Below are positions 1 to 6,315 of a stretch of 11,535 nt of DNA, piece by piece (position 1 is the first letter of the stretch; every line of letters begins with the position of its first letter). The notes under the pieces were generated by a model. That model saw only the letters and a list, made by a program, of their open reading frames with translations, was not told the DNA's origin and did no database searches. Source of the DNA: JBCDBY01 sp039182715 (GTDB lineage Bacteria; Planctomycetota; PLA2); contig JBCDBY010000133.1 in NCBI GenBank assembly GCA_039182715.1, positions 1 to 11,535 of the forward strand, written 5' to 3'. The position numbers and the translations under genes were made by a program.

Positions 1-603
1 GATCCCGCCATCCCGGTCGAGGTCGTGATTCACGCCGACCAGAGCGCCTACGTGAGCGCCGACCGCAATCCGGAGGGCACACCGCTCGGCGCCAACTCGG
101 TGGGCCGGGCGGCGACCGGCGGCGTCACCTACCGCACGCTCGACGAGGACGGAAAGTCGCTGCTGCGGGTGGAGACGTTCACCGGGCAGTCGACGCTCTT
201 CGAGACCGTCATTCCCCACGAGATGGTGCACGTGGCGCAGCACTTCGGTTTCAAGGCGTTCCGTCGCGCGCACTGGCTCGACGAGGGCATGGCGATGCTG
301 CGGGAATCGAAGGGCGGCCGCGCGCAGCGACGCGCGTGGCTGAAGCGAAGCAGCGAGGTCTTCTCGCTGGAAGAGCTGACCTCGCTGCGCTCCACGCCGC
401 CCAACCGCGCGTTCCTCTTCTACAACCAGTCCTACGCCTTCACCGACTACCTGCGAAACCTCGGCAGTGACCGCGATTGGCGCTCGTTCCTCGACCGGAT
501 GGCGACCCAGCCGGTCGAGCAGGCGATCCGCGAATCGTTCGGAATCGAGTCGCTCGGCGAGCTCGAGCGCGGCTTTCTTGCGGCGACCGGCTTGCGACGC
601 TGA
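1..603 (+). CDS. Zinc metallopeptidase, Peptidase_MA-like (gluzincin), 5'-truncated
   Basis: The reading frame is already open at base 1 and gives 200 residues before TGA, so the true N-terminus lies outside the window. A GTG at 25 is in frame but is not a convincing start, because similar coding sequence continues upstream of it. The visible part has the zinc-binding helix HEMVH (residues 73-77 counted from base 1). Eighteen residues later comes WLDEGMA, whose Glu95 is the expected third zinc ligand. This HExxH...(W)L-x-EG-A arrangement is typical of the Peptidase_MA family of gluzincins. The C-terminal stretch with YNQSYAFTDYL (about 137-147) also fits that fold. Substrate and location cannot be read because any signal peptide is missing. 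The next gene follows after 36 nt on the same strand and is probably co-transcribed. The family call is fairly secure; the biological role is unknown. Confidence 0.8.
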   Translation, partial: DPAIPVEVVIHADQSAYVSADRNPEGTPLGANSVGRAATGGVTYRTLDEDGKSLLRVETFTGQSTLFETVIPHEMVHVAQHFGFKAFRRAHWLDEGMAMLRESKGGRAQRRAWLKRSSEVFSLEELTSLRSTPPNRAFLFYNQSYAFTDYLRNLGSDRDWRSFLDRMATQPVEQAIRESFGIESLGELERGFLAATGLRR

Positions 604-619
604 GAGTGTGCGCCATGCT

Positions 620-636
620 GCTACCAGAGAGGTAGC
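620..636 (+). promoter_or_regulatory. Small hairpin over the ribosome binding site of the 640 gene
   Basis: GCTACC (620-625) and GGTAGC (631-636) are perfect inverted repeats around the 5-nt loop AGAGA. The purine-rich Shine-Dalgarno sequence AGAGAGG (626-632), 7 nt before the ATG at 640, lies in the loop and the first stem bases. If the hairpin folds in mRNA, it would partly hide the ribosome binding site. The stem has only 6 bp, so it could also be chance. Confidence 0.35.
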
Positions 637-639
637 GAG

Positions 640-1293
640 ATGAACAATTCGTCGACGTATCGGGGCGACGGATGGGTCGGGCTCCTGATGCTGATGGTGC
701 CGTCGGATATCCGGCACCAGTTCCGGGGGGAACTGATGGCCGAGCGCGCCGACATGCGCACGCGCGGCCTGCCGCCGTGGAAGGTGAACGCGCTGCTGGC
801 GGGTTCGCTGTTCGTCGGCGTGGCGCAGCACGTGCCGCTCAGCCGCGAGGCGGAGCATGCCGCGCTGCAGCCGCCGGGCGCGCGGCGCGCCGCCCTTTGG
901 GGGTGGGCCGCATGGCGCGGCGCCGGGCCGCTGCTCTTCCTCGCCTACGCGTTGAGCAACGGCTGGCTCTGGGCGGCGGGTGTGGCCTTGCTGCTCACGA
1001 CCTTCGCCTGCCTTGGCATTGTCGCGCTGAAGGCGCACGAGCCCTTCGACGTGGCGACGGTGCGACTGCTCAACGGCGCCTTCGGCGGCCTCGCCGCGAC
1101 GTTCGTCTTCGGCCTGCTGGCGGGCGCCTTCAGCTCCGTGCTGCTGCTCCTTGCCCTGCTGTTCGACAGCGTCGGCCTCGGCGCGTTCGCGGTGCAGTCG
1201 CTGGTCTTCATGATCCTCTTCTTCCTGGGCGTGCTCTCCGCCGTCGGCTGGGTCCCGCACGAGTGGGAACCGCAGCGGCTGGTCCGCTCGTAG
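640..1293 (+). CDS. Polytopic membrane protein of unknown function
   Basis: This 217-residue protein starts at ATG 640, which is preceded by AGAGAGG at a 7-nt spacing. Residues 1-80 are mostly soluble and charged, with a short hydrophobic patch (GLLMLMVP, 14-21) and an Arg/Glu-rich segment (about 24-42: RHQFRGELMAERADMRTR). The second half is strongly hydrophobic. Likely membrane segments lie at about 96-130 (one long or two short), 144-162, 164-178 and 183-204, with a short charged cytoplasm-like tail. The N-terminal segment vaguely resembles the short region found before the membrane part in some permease-like proteins of environmental bacteria, but I do not recognise the family. No catalytic motif is visible. 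It follows the metallopeptidase gene by 36 nt and probably shares its transcript. A second + strand frame at 672-1349 is an Arg/Ala-rich shadow of this gene. Confidence 0.75.
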   Translation: MNNSSTYRGDGWVGLLMLMVPSDIRHQFRGELMAERADMRTRGLPPWKVNALLAGSLFVGVAQHVPLSREAEHAALQPPGARRAALWGWAAWRGAGPLLFLAYALSNGWLWAAGVALLLTTFACLGIVALKAHEPFDVATVRLLNGAFGGLAATFVFGLLAGAFSSVLLLLALLFDSVGLGAFAVQSLVFMILFFLGVLSAVGWVPHEWEPQRLVRS

Positions 1294-1352
1294 TGCGCAC
1301 CTCCAAGGCGCAGCCGCCCGCCCTAAACCCATCTTTCCCAGACAGTTAGACC

Positions 1353-1390
1353 GGCCCCCGGAGCGTACTCAGTACGCTCCGGATAGGGCC
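1353..1390. terminator. Strong hairpin between convergent genes, possible bidirectional terminator
   Basis: A perfect 12-bp inverted repeat with a single central base is centred on 1370: CCGGAGCGTACT (1358-1369), C, AGTACGCTCCGG (1371-1382). It is extended by GGCCC (1353-1357) pairing with GGGCC (1386-1390) across a 3-nt bulge (1383-1385). This gives about 17 bp of stem. It lies between the 3' ends of the + strand membrane-protein gene (stop 1293) and the - strand phosphoesterase gene (stop 1451), which is where a terminator for both is expected. There is no clear U-tract on either side. It may therefore be a pausing or mRNA-stabilising stem, or part of a dispersed repeat, rather than a classical intrinsic terminator. 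Confidence 0.55.
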
Positions 1391-1404
1391 ATGGGAGCTG
1401 ATGG

Positions 1405-1431
1405 TTCTCCGTGTCTTCGTGCCTCCGTGGC
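1405..1431 (-). repeat. 'TEARRHGE'-type intergenic repeat (short copy)
   Basis: Read on the - strand, this stretch is built from tandem-like GCCACGGAG / GCACGAAGACACGGAG words. In one frame it translates to the peptide ATEARRHGE. From general knowledge, this peptide is a familiar artefact of an intergenic repeat scattered through many environmental bacterial genomes and often mis-annotated as protein. Only one short copy is visible, between the hairpin at 1353-1390 and the phosphoesterase stop at 1451. The - strand frame through it (1369-1773) should not be called as a gene. The recognition rests on remembered sequence similarity; copy number in this genome cannot be judged from one window. 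Confidence 0.6.
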
Positions 1432-1450
1432 CAACTGACGCCGAGGCGGC

Positions 1451-2182
1451 TCAATGCGTCCGGAGGGGGACGGGGCGCGCCTGGAGGATGCGCAGCGCGC
1501 GGCCTTCCGCGAGTTGCGTGCCCTGGTCGCGGATCTCCTGGGCCACCGCTTCGTAGTCGTACTCGACGCGCCGGTGCTCGAGCGTCCAGTCGCTGCCGTC
1601 GTGGTGGGCGATCGCCCAGGCGGCGCGGTGGTCGCCGTCGAAGGGCATGCCGATCGAGCCGACCGAGGCGAGCTGCTGCCCGGCCAGCTCGCCTCGGCTC
1701 GCGTAGTGGATGTGGCCGTAGACGGTGAGCGCCGCGGTGTGGTCGCCGATGAGCCGGGCGGCCTCTTCTTCACTCGTCGAGGGGTAGGTCTCCCATTCGT
1801 CCTGCTCCGTGATCAGCAGCGACTCGAGGTCGCTCGGGTTGGCGTGCACCAGCTGCAGACCCGGCTCGATCTCGTGGCGGAACGGGCGCGCCGCCGTCCA
1901 CGCCAGGTGCTCGTCGCCGAGCTGCTCGCGGTACCAGCGCAACATCGGCGCGAACGCGTGGTCGGGCGGCTGGCGGACGATGTAGTCGTCGGTGTTGCCC
2001 TTGATCGTGGGCCCACCGAGCGCGCGCAGCGCCTCGGCAACTTCGAGCGGTCGCGGCCCGAACAGGAAGTAGTCCCCCAGCAGGACGTGGCCGTCGACGT
2101 CCACGCCCGCGAGGTCGTCGAGCACCGCCCGCAGCGCGGCCGCATTCCCGTGGATGTCGGCGAGCAGGGCGACGCGCTTCAT
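1451..2182 (-). CDS. Calcineurin-like metallophosphoesterase (YfcE / MJ0936-like)
   Basis: This 243-residue protein shows the full metallophosphoesterase motif set: DIHGN (Asp9, His11), GDYFLFGP (Asp37), GNTDD (Asn63), VHANP (His113) and GHIHY (His157, His159). The late VGSIGMPFDGDHRAAWAI segment (about 174-191) is characteristic of the small Metallophos_2 phosphodiesterases, in which it follows the metal site. The family hydrolyses phosphoesters, often phosphodiesters, using two metal ions; the natural substrate here is unknown. There is no signal peptide, so it should be cytoplasmic. The start at ATG 2182 opens directly into the first beta-strand (MKRVALLADIHGN). The frame upstream of it (to 2329) is Ser/Arg-rich shadow sequence inside the neighbouring gene. 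The ATG lies 10 nt after the stop of the propeller gene and has no clear Shine-Dalgarno sequence, so it is probably translated by re-initiation as the last gene of the operon. It may be a passenger rather than a functional partner. Confidence 0.9.
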   Translation of the reverse strand: MKRVALLADIHGNAAALRAVLDDLAGVDVDGHVLLGDYFLFGPRPLEVAEALRALGGPTIKGNTDDYIVRQPPDHAFAPMLRWYREQLGDEHLAWTAARPFRHEIEPGLQLVHANPSDLESLLITEQDEWETYPSTSEEEAARLIGDHTAALTVYGHIHYASRGELAGQQLASVGSIGMPFDGDHRAAWAIAHHDGSDWTLEHRRVEYDYEAVAQEIRDQGTQLAEGRALRILQARPVPLRTH

Positions 2183-2192
2183 GCGCCCGATG

Positions 2193-3830
2193 TTACCGAA
2201 GCTCGATGATGTCGAAGATCGCGTCTTCGGGGCGATCGACCGGCGCGTAGCGGACGACGATCTCCGCGCGTCCGTCGCCGTCGAGGTCGCCCGTCGCGAA
2301 GTCGACGCGCCGGAACTTGGCCGGATCACGGAAGGTCAGCGTCGCGTCGGGCACGCGGCCGTCGGTGAGCGTCTCGGTCAGCTCGTTGGCGGTGCCGCTC
2401 ACGAACTGCAGGATGCGTTCGAGGTCCCAGCTCTTGTTCTCGTCCTCGAACAGGATGCGTCGCACCGTCTGTCCGAAGTCGATGACCTGCTCGACCGCCT
2501 CGATCTTGCGGTTGCCCTTCCAGTAGTCGATGCGCTGGCCGTCCTCGCTCAGCAGCAGCGTGTCGTCGAGCCCGTCCCCGTTGAAGTCGTCGAACCGGCG
2601 CAGTCGGAACTTCCGCCCCGCCTCCTCGATGCGCTCGATGATCTTGCCGGGGTCCTTGAGCACCTTGGTCAGCTTCGGCAGCTTGAGGGTGATCGTGCTG
2701 CGCCAGCCGGGACTGCGCGCGAAGCCCTTGCCGCCTTCGCTCGCATAGCCGAGCGCATCCGCCTCGACTTCGAGTCCGCGTACCAGACCCGCGACCACGC
2801 CGGCCGCGCTCGGCACCTGCACCTTGAGCAGGACCATGTCCGGGAACTCGTCCTCGTCGAGCTTCACCAGCACCAGCGCGGTGATGTCGTCCGACACCTT
2901 GAGGATCGTCGTCGGCTCCGTGAACTGGGGCTTGTTCTTGTTGCCGTGGAAGACCCACACCTTGCGGCGGTGCGCGATCACGTAGTCGGGAATGCCGTCA
3001 CCGTCGAGATCGCGCGACTCGTAGCGCTGCCGGTCCCCGCCCGCCAGCGTGCGACCCGGCCGGAGCGCCGCCTTGGGCGTCGTGTCGCGGAAGATGCGCA
3101 GGTCGAGCGTCACGTCGGGCTCCGCCGGAAAACTGCCGTCCTCGCGCTGCAGGTGGAACGCGCGCACCCGCCCGCTCTTCACCAGCAGGTCGGGCCGCCC
3201 GTCGCCGTTCACGTCCGAGGTGCGCAGGTTCGGGATGCGGAAGGTGGTGGAGAGATCGTTGGAGAGAGCCGTGCCGTTGAGCGTGTCGAAGCGGTCGACG
3301 TCCACCTCGATGCGCGCCGTGCGGCGAAAGCCCTTCGGCGTCTGCACCCAGACGTCGGTCCGGTCGGAGCCCGGCACCACGAGGTCGAGCTTGCCGTCCT
3401 CGTTGATGTCCTGCACCACGCCCGCAAAGGTCGGGTCGCCCACGCGCAGCCTGAAACGTGCGCGCCGCGCGAGCGATTCGCCCTTGGCCTGGAACACGCC
3501 GCGCTCGTCGGCTCGATAGGCGACCGCGCCGCCCGGCGAGATGGCGATCAGTTGCGAACGAGCGTTCTCGGCCAGCACGTTCTCCCACGCCAGCAGCGTG
3601 CGTGCGGCCTGCGGCAGCACGAGATCGCCGACCGGGGCGGCGTCGAAGTCGAGCCAGCTCTTCACCGAGCCGTCGCCGCCCACGAGGATGAACTGCGCCG
3701 TATCGGTGCCGGACGCCGTCAGCAGCTTCCAGCGCGCCACGTCGTACCCGGGTCGCAGCGTCTTGCGCGTGCGGAACGACTGGGCCGGCGCCAGCGTCGC
3801 GGCCAGGAGCAGGACGAGCACGATCCTCAC
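2193..3830 (-). CDS. Secreted FG-GAP/VCBS beta-propeller protein (second of a pair)
   Basis: This 545-residue protein starts at a GTG. The GTG overlaps the upstream stop as GTGA (3830-3827) and has GAGG 5 nt before it. Residues 1-16 form a Sec signal peptide (MRIVLVLLLAATLAPA), with cleavage expected before Gln17. The mature protein carries six calcium-loop motifs of the DxDxDGxxD type: DINEDGKLD (141-149), DVNGDGRPD (206-214), DLDGDGIPD (274-282), KLDEDEFPD (323-331, degenerate), DFNGDGLDD (415-423) and DLDGDGRAE (515-523). Each is followed by a hydrophobic beta-strand, as in integrin-alpha-like FG-GAP propellers. A degenerate N-terminal unit near 46-62 would make about seven blades. Long inter-blade insertions occupy about 332-410 and 424-510. 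The family usually mediates protein or carbohydrate binding outside the cytoplasm, and no catalytic residues are evident. It is a paralogue of the preceding gene product. The function is unknown; the fold assignment is confident. Confidence 0.88.
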   Translation of the reverse strand: MRIVLVLLLAATLAPAQSFRTRKTLRPGYDVARWKLLTASGTDTAQFILVGGDGSVKSWLDFDAAPVGDLVLPQAARTLLAWENVLAENARSQLIAISPGGAVAYRADERGVFQAKGESLARRARFRLRVGDPTFAGVVQDINEDGKLDLVVPGSDRTDVWVQTPKGFRRTARIEVDVDRFDTLNGTALSNDLSTTFRIPNLRTSDVNGDGRPDLLVKSGRVRAFHLQREDGSFPAEPDVTLDLRIFRDTTPKAALRPGRTLAGGDRQRYESRDLDGDGIPDYVIAHRRKVWVFHGNKNKPQFTEPTTILKVSDDITALVLVKLDEDEFPDMVLLKVQVPSAAGVVAGLVRGLEVEADALGYASEGGKGFARSPGWRSTITLKLPKLTKVLKDPGKIIERIEEAGRKFRLRRFDDFNGDGLDDTLLLSEDGQRIDYWKGNRKIEAVEQVIDFGQTVRRILFEDENKSWDLERILQFVSGTANELTETLTDGRVPDATLTFRDPAKFRRVDFATGDLDGDGRAEIVVRYAPVDRPEDAIFDIIELR

Positions 3831-5362
3831 GGGAACCTCACGTGCAGGACCTGCTTGTCCTCCAGCACGATCAGGTCGGGCGCCTTGCGCTTGCCGCGCG
3901 AGGGCCCGTACCGCACCCCGGCGTTCTTCTCCACGCGCAGCGTGTAGAGCGGCTTGGAGATGATCTCGAGTCCATCGTTCGTGCGCCGCGTCATCATCAC
4001 CTTCAGCGACGTCGCGGAGTCGCGCAGCAGCAGGTCCTTCATGCCGTCGCCGGTCACGTCGCCGAAGAAACGGATGACCGTCGCGCGCCGGCTCGGGCGC
4101 ATGCCCTCGACCTCGAACTTGCTGCGGTAGAGCAGGTCGGGCGTCCGCGCGAAGCGGCCCTTGCGGCTCAGGAAGACGTAGAGCTCGGCGTCCAGCGTGC
4201 GGGACGAATCGCCGCGAATGGTGTCGAGCAGGTCGGGACGGATGGCGCCGGCGAAGAGATCGGGGTAGCCGTCGCCGTTCACATCGTCGAAGCGCGGAAT
4301 GCCGGCGAAGCCGGAGAAGACCAGCAGCTGGTCCGGCATGCCCTTCTCGCCGAACAGCGCCCGGCCGCCGCTCTGCGTGAAGAACTGCACCTGCGTGCGC
4401 ACTTCCTTGCTGCGCTGGTCGCCGGAGAAGATCACGCAGTCGGCGCGCTGGTCGCGGTCGAGGTCGAGCGTGTGCGCCGAGTAGGAGACCTCGAGCCTCC
4501 GCTTGCGATCCGCCACGACCGGCATCCGTCGCGAGACGGCCGGCGAGGTCCCGAACTTGCCCTCGGCATCCTGCGTGAAGACGTGCAGGTACTTGACCGT
4601 GCGCACGACCACGTCGAGGTCGCCGTCCGCGTCCCAGTCGACGAGCTGCGGCGCGGGCACGCGGTCGGAGACGTCGACGAGCGGGCCGGTCAGCCGCTGC
4701 ACCAGCTCGCCGCCGCCGCCGATCTGCACGCGCGACGAGTACTTCTGGACCATGCGCCGGCGCCGCGAGCGGGAGCGCATGTCGCCGCGGCCCATCGCCT
4801 CGGGGCCGGCCGGAATGTAGATCTCCTGCGGCGCGCCGAACGTGCCGCGCGCGGTCTGCAGGATGATGCGGTAGCCGTCGGGCTCGGGCACGATCAGGTC
4901 CGGCAGCGCGTCGTTGTTCACGTCGCGCACGCCGTCCGGCCACGCGACCAGCGTCGAGAACGGAAGCTGCCAGAGGAACTCGCAGTCGACGAGCTTCGCG
5001 GCGCGCTCCTTCTCGCCACCGATCGGGCGCCAGACGAAGACGCCCTTCGCGGAGAAGAGGACGACCTCCTTGCCGCGATCGGGGTGCACGTCCGCGATCG
5101 TGAAGACGACGGCGTCGTTGTAGACGGGGGCGAGCTCGTAGTCGGGCGCGCTCCGGAACGGGACGCCCGACTTCTGCTGCAGGTGGATCTGCAGCGCGCG
5201 CTCCGGGCGACGCGTGGAGATCGCGAGATCGGTGCGACCGTCCCCGTCGATATCCGTGTAGATCGCGTCGCTCACGGTGACGCCGTCGCCGAACTGGATC
5301 GGGGTCACCTGCTGGGCCGACGCGACGCCGGCCAGCGCGAGAAGGAGAACGAGCGACCTCAC
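3827..5362 (-). CDS. Secreted FG-GAP/VCBS beta-propeller protein (first of a pair)
   Basis: This 511-residue protein starts at a GTG that overlaps the stop of the PDZ lipoprotein gene as GTGA (5362-5359). GAGGA lies 9 nt upstream. The N-terminus MRSLVLLLALAGVASA is a Sec signal peptide with cleavage before Gln17. Calcium-loop motifs are DIDGDGRTD (37-45), a degenerate DVHPDRGKE (91-99), DVNNDALPD (147-155), DWDADGDLD (242-250), DLDRDQRAD (300-308), DVNGDGYPD (360-368) and DVTGDGMKD (435-443). These seven units fit a seven-bladed, integrin-like propeller. An Arg-rich insert (about 194-204, including RSRSRRRR) and a Gly run (215-218) sit between the third and fourth units. No membrane anchor is visible, so the product should be periplasmic or exported. 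Its gene lies between a PDZ lipoprotein and a paralogous propeller, all translationally coupled, which suggests that the three act together. The ligand is unknown. Confidence 0.88.
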   Translation of the reverse strand: MRSLVLLLALAGVASAQQVTPIQFGDGVTVSDAIYTDIDGDGRTDLAISTRRPERALQIHLQQKSGVPFRSAPDYELAPVYNDAVVFTIADVHPDRGKEVVLFSAKGVFVWRPIGGEKERAAKLVDCEFLWQLPFSTLVAWPDGVRDVNNDALPDLIVPEPDGYRIILQTARGTFGAPQEIYIPAGPEAMGRGDMRSRSRRRRMVQKYSSRVQIGGGGELVQRLTGPLVDVSDRVPAPQLVDWDADGDLDVVVRTVKYLHVFTQDAEGKFGTSPAVSRRMPVVADRKRRLEVSYSAHTLDLDRDQRADCVIFSGDQRSKEVRTQVQFFTQSGGRALFGEKGMPDQLLVFSGFAGIPRFDDVNGDGYPDLFAGAIRPDLLDTIRGDSSRTLDAELYVFLSRKGRFARTPDLLYRSKFEVEGMRPSRRATVIRFFGDVTGDGMKDLLLRDSATSLKVMMTRRTNDGLEIISKPLYTLRVEKNAGVRYGPSRGKRKAPDLIVLEDKQVLHVRFP

Positions 5363-6315
5363 TCCTTCACTTCCTCGAGCCGGTCGGAGTCGCCCGAGCG
5401 GAACTTGAAGAACCAGAGCACGCGCGTGTCGGTCGCGGCGGCGGTCTTCACCCGCTTGTAGATGCCGAGGAAGACCCAGAAGGACGTCTGGTCGCGGTCG
5501 CGCTCGAAGTAGTAGAGCAGCGGGATCTGCGTGATCTGCTGCTCCTGCGCGCGCCGGCTCACCGGCGCGTCGATTTCGAGCGTCTCGCCGCCGCGCACCA
5601 GCTTCAGCTTGATGCGCCCCTTGGCCGGCGCGTCGCGCACCGCCTTAAGCAGCAGGTTCGGATGCGCGATCGCCTGGCCGCCCGCGTCGACGATCAGGTC
5701 GCCGTAGAGCAGGCCGGCGCGGCGCCACGGGCTGGTGCGCGCGAGACCGACGACAACCGCGCCCGCCCCGGGGCCGAGCCCCGCGTTGCGCGCCTCCACC
5801 TCGGTCGCGGTGCGCACCACGACGCCGACGCGATCCTCCTCGCGGAAGCGCTCCGCCTTCCGGCGATCCGCCGGGTAGACGCGCTCGACCGCGACCAGCG
5901 TCGCCTCCCGCTCGGCCCCGGCGCGGTCGTAGATCAGCTCGATGCGCGTGCCGGGCTCGGTCTCGAGCTCCAGCTTGCGCCACTCGCTGGCGTACTGCAC
6001 CGGCTCGCCGTTGGCCTCGACGATCAGGTCGCCCTTCTCGAGCGCGGCGAACTGGCCCGGCGAATTCTCGACGACGCGATCGATCAGCACGCCCTCCGGT
6101 TCGGAGCCGAGGTCCTCCAGGTTGCGCGCCGATTCCGTCACGTAGACACCGGTGAAGCTTCCTTTGGGCAGTCCGATGCGCTCCGGCTCGTCGGCCGGCT
6201 CCTCATAGAGCTCGAGCGGTTCCTCGAGATCGAGGAGGGGAGGCGACTCCTTGGGCACTTTCGGCGCGAGGAAGGCGCAGCCGGCCAGGAGTAGGAGAGG
6301 CAGAACGCGGATCAA
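5359..6315 (-). CDS. Lipoprotein with two PDZ domains and an unrecognised C-terminal module
   Basis: I place the start at TTG 6315, giving 318 residues. It overlaps the ABC gene stop as TTGA and has GGAG 9 nt upstream. It yields a compact lipoprotein signal, MIRVLPLLLLAGC, with the lipobox ending at Cys13. The alternative ATG at 6342 adds an acidic N-terminus and lacks a ribosome binding site. A Pro/Glu-rich linker (about 20-50) leads to PDZ 1 (about 55-145, core GDLIVEANGEPV at 95-106). PDZ 2 follows (about 162-250, core GDLIVDAGGQAI at 205-216). Such domains bind peptide C-termini or extended peptides, but there is no protease domain beside them. The C-terminal part (about 264-306) is aromatic and hydrophobic, with YYFERDRDQTSFWVFLGIY and then RVLWFFKF; I cannot name this module. 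The protein is expected to be lipid-anchored in the envelope. Its placement after the transporter and before two secreted propellers suggests a scaffold or adaptor role, which is inference. Confidence 0.82.
   Translation of the reverse strand: MIRVLPLLLLAGCAFLAPKVPKESPPLLDLEEPLELYEEPADEPERIGLPKGSFTGVYVTESARNLEDLGSEPEGVLIDRVVENSPGQFAALEKGDLIVEANGEPVQYASEWRKLELETEPGTRIELIYDRAGAEREATLVAVERVYPADRRKAERFREEDRVGVVVRTATEVEARNAGLGPGAGAVVVGLARTSPWRRAGLLYGDLIVDAGGQAIAHPNLLLKAVRDAPAKGRIKLKLVRGGETLEIDAPVSRRAQEQQITQIPLLYYFERDRDQTSFWVFLGIYKRVKTAAATDTRVLWFFKFRSGDSDRLEEVKE

Noticed and set aside
1369..1773. A - strand frame of 134 codons through the intergenic gap
   Set aside because: It runs out of frame through the phosphoesterase gene and then through the TEARRHGE repeat, a familiar false-gene pattern.
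2154..3947. A 597-codon open frame on the + strand antisense to the second propeller gene
   Set aside because: The translation is rich in Arg, Val, Ala and His with no domain, signal or repeat logic. The opposite strand has a signal peptide and calcium-loop motifs. High GC removes stops from the antisense frame.
2193..5362. DxDxDG loops as true EF-hands
   Set aside because: The loops are followed by hydrophobic beta-strands and spaced about 55-90 residues apart without flanking helices. This fits FG-GAP blades rather than EF-hand pairs.
3842..5461. A 539-codon + strand frame antisense to the first propeller gene
   Set aside because: It has a composition-driven translation (Arg/Ala/Val/Asp) and no ribosome binding site logic, and it spans two real gene ends.
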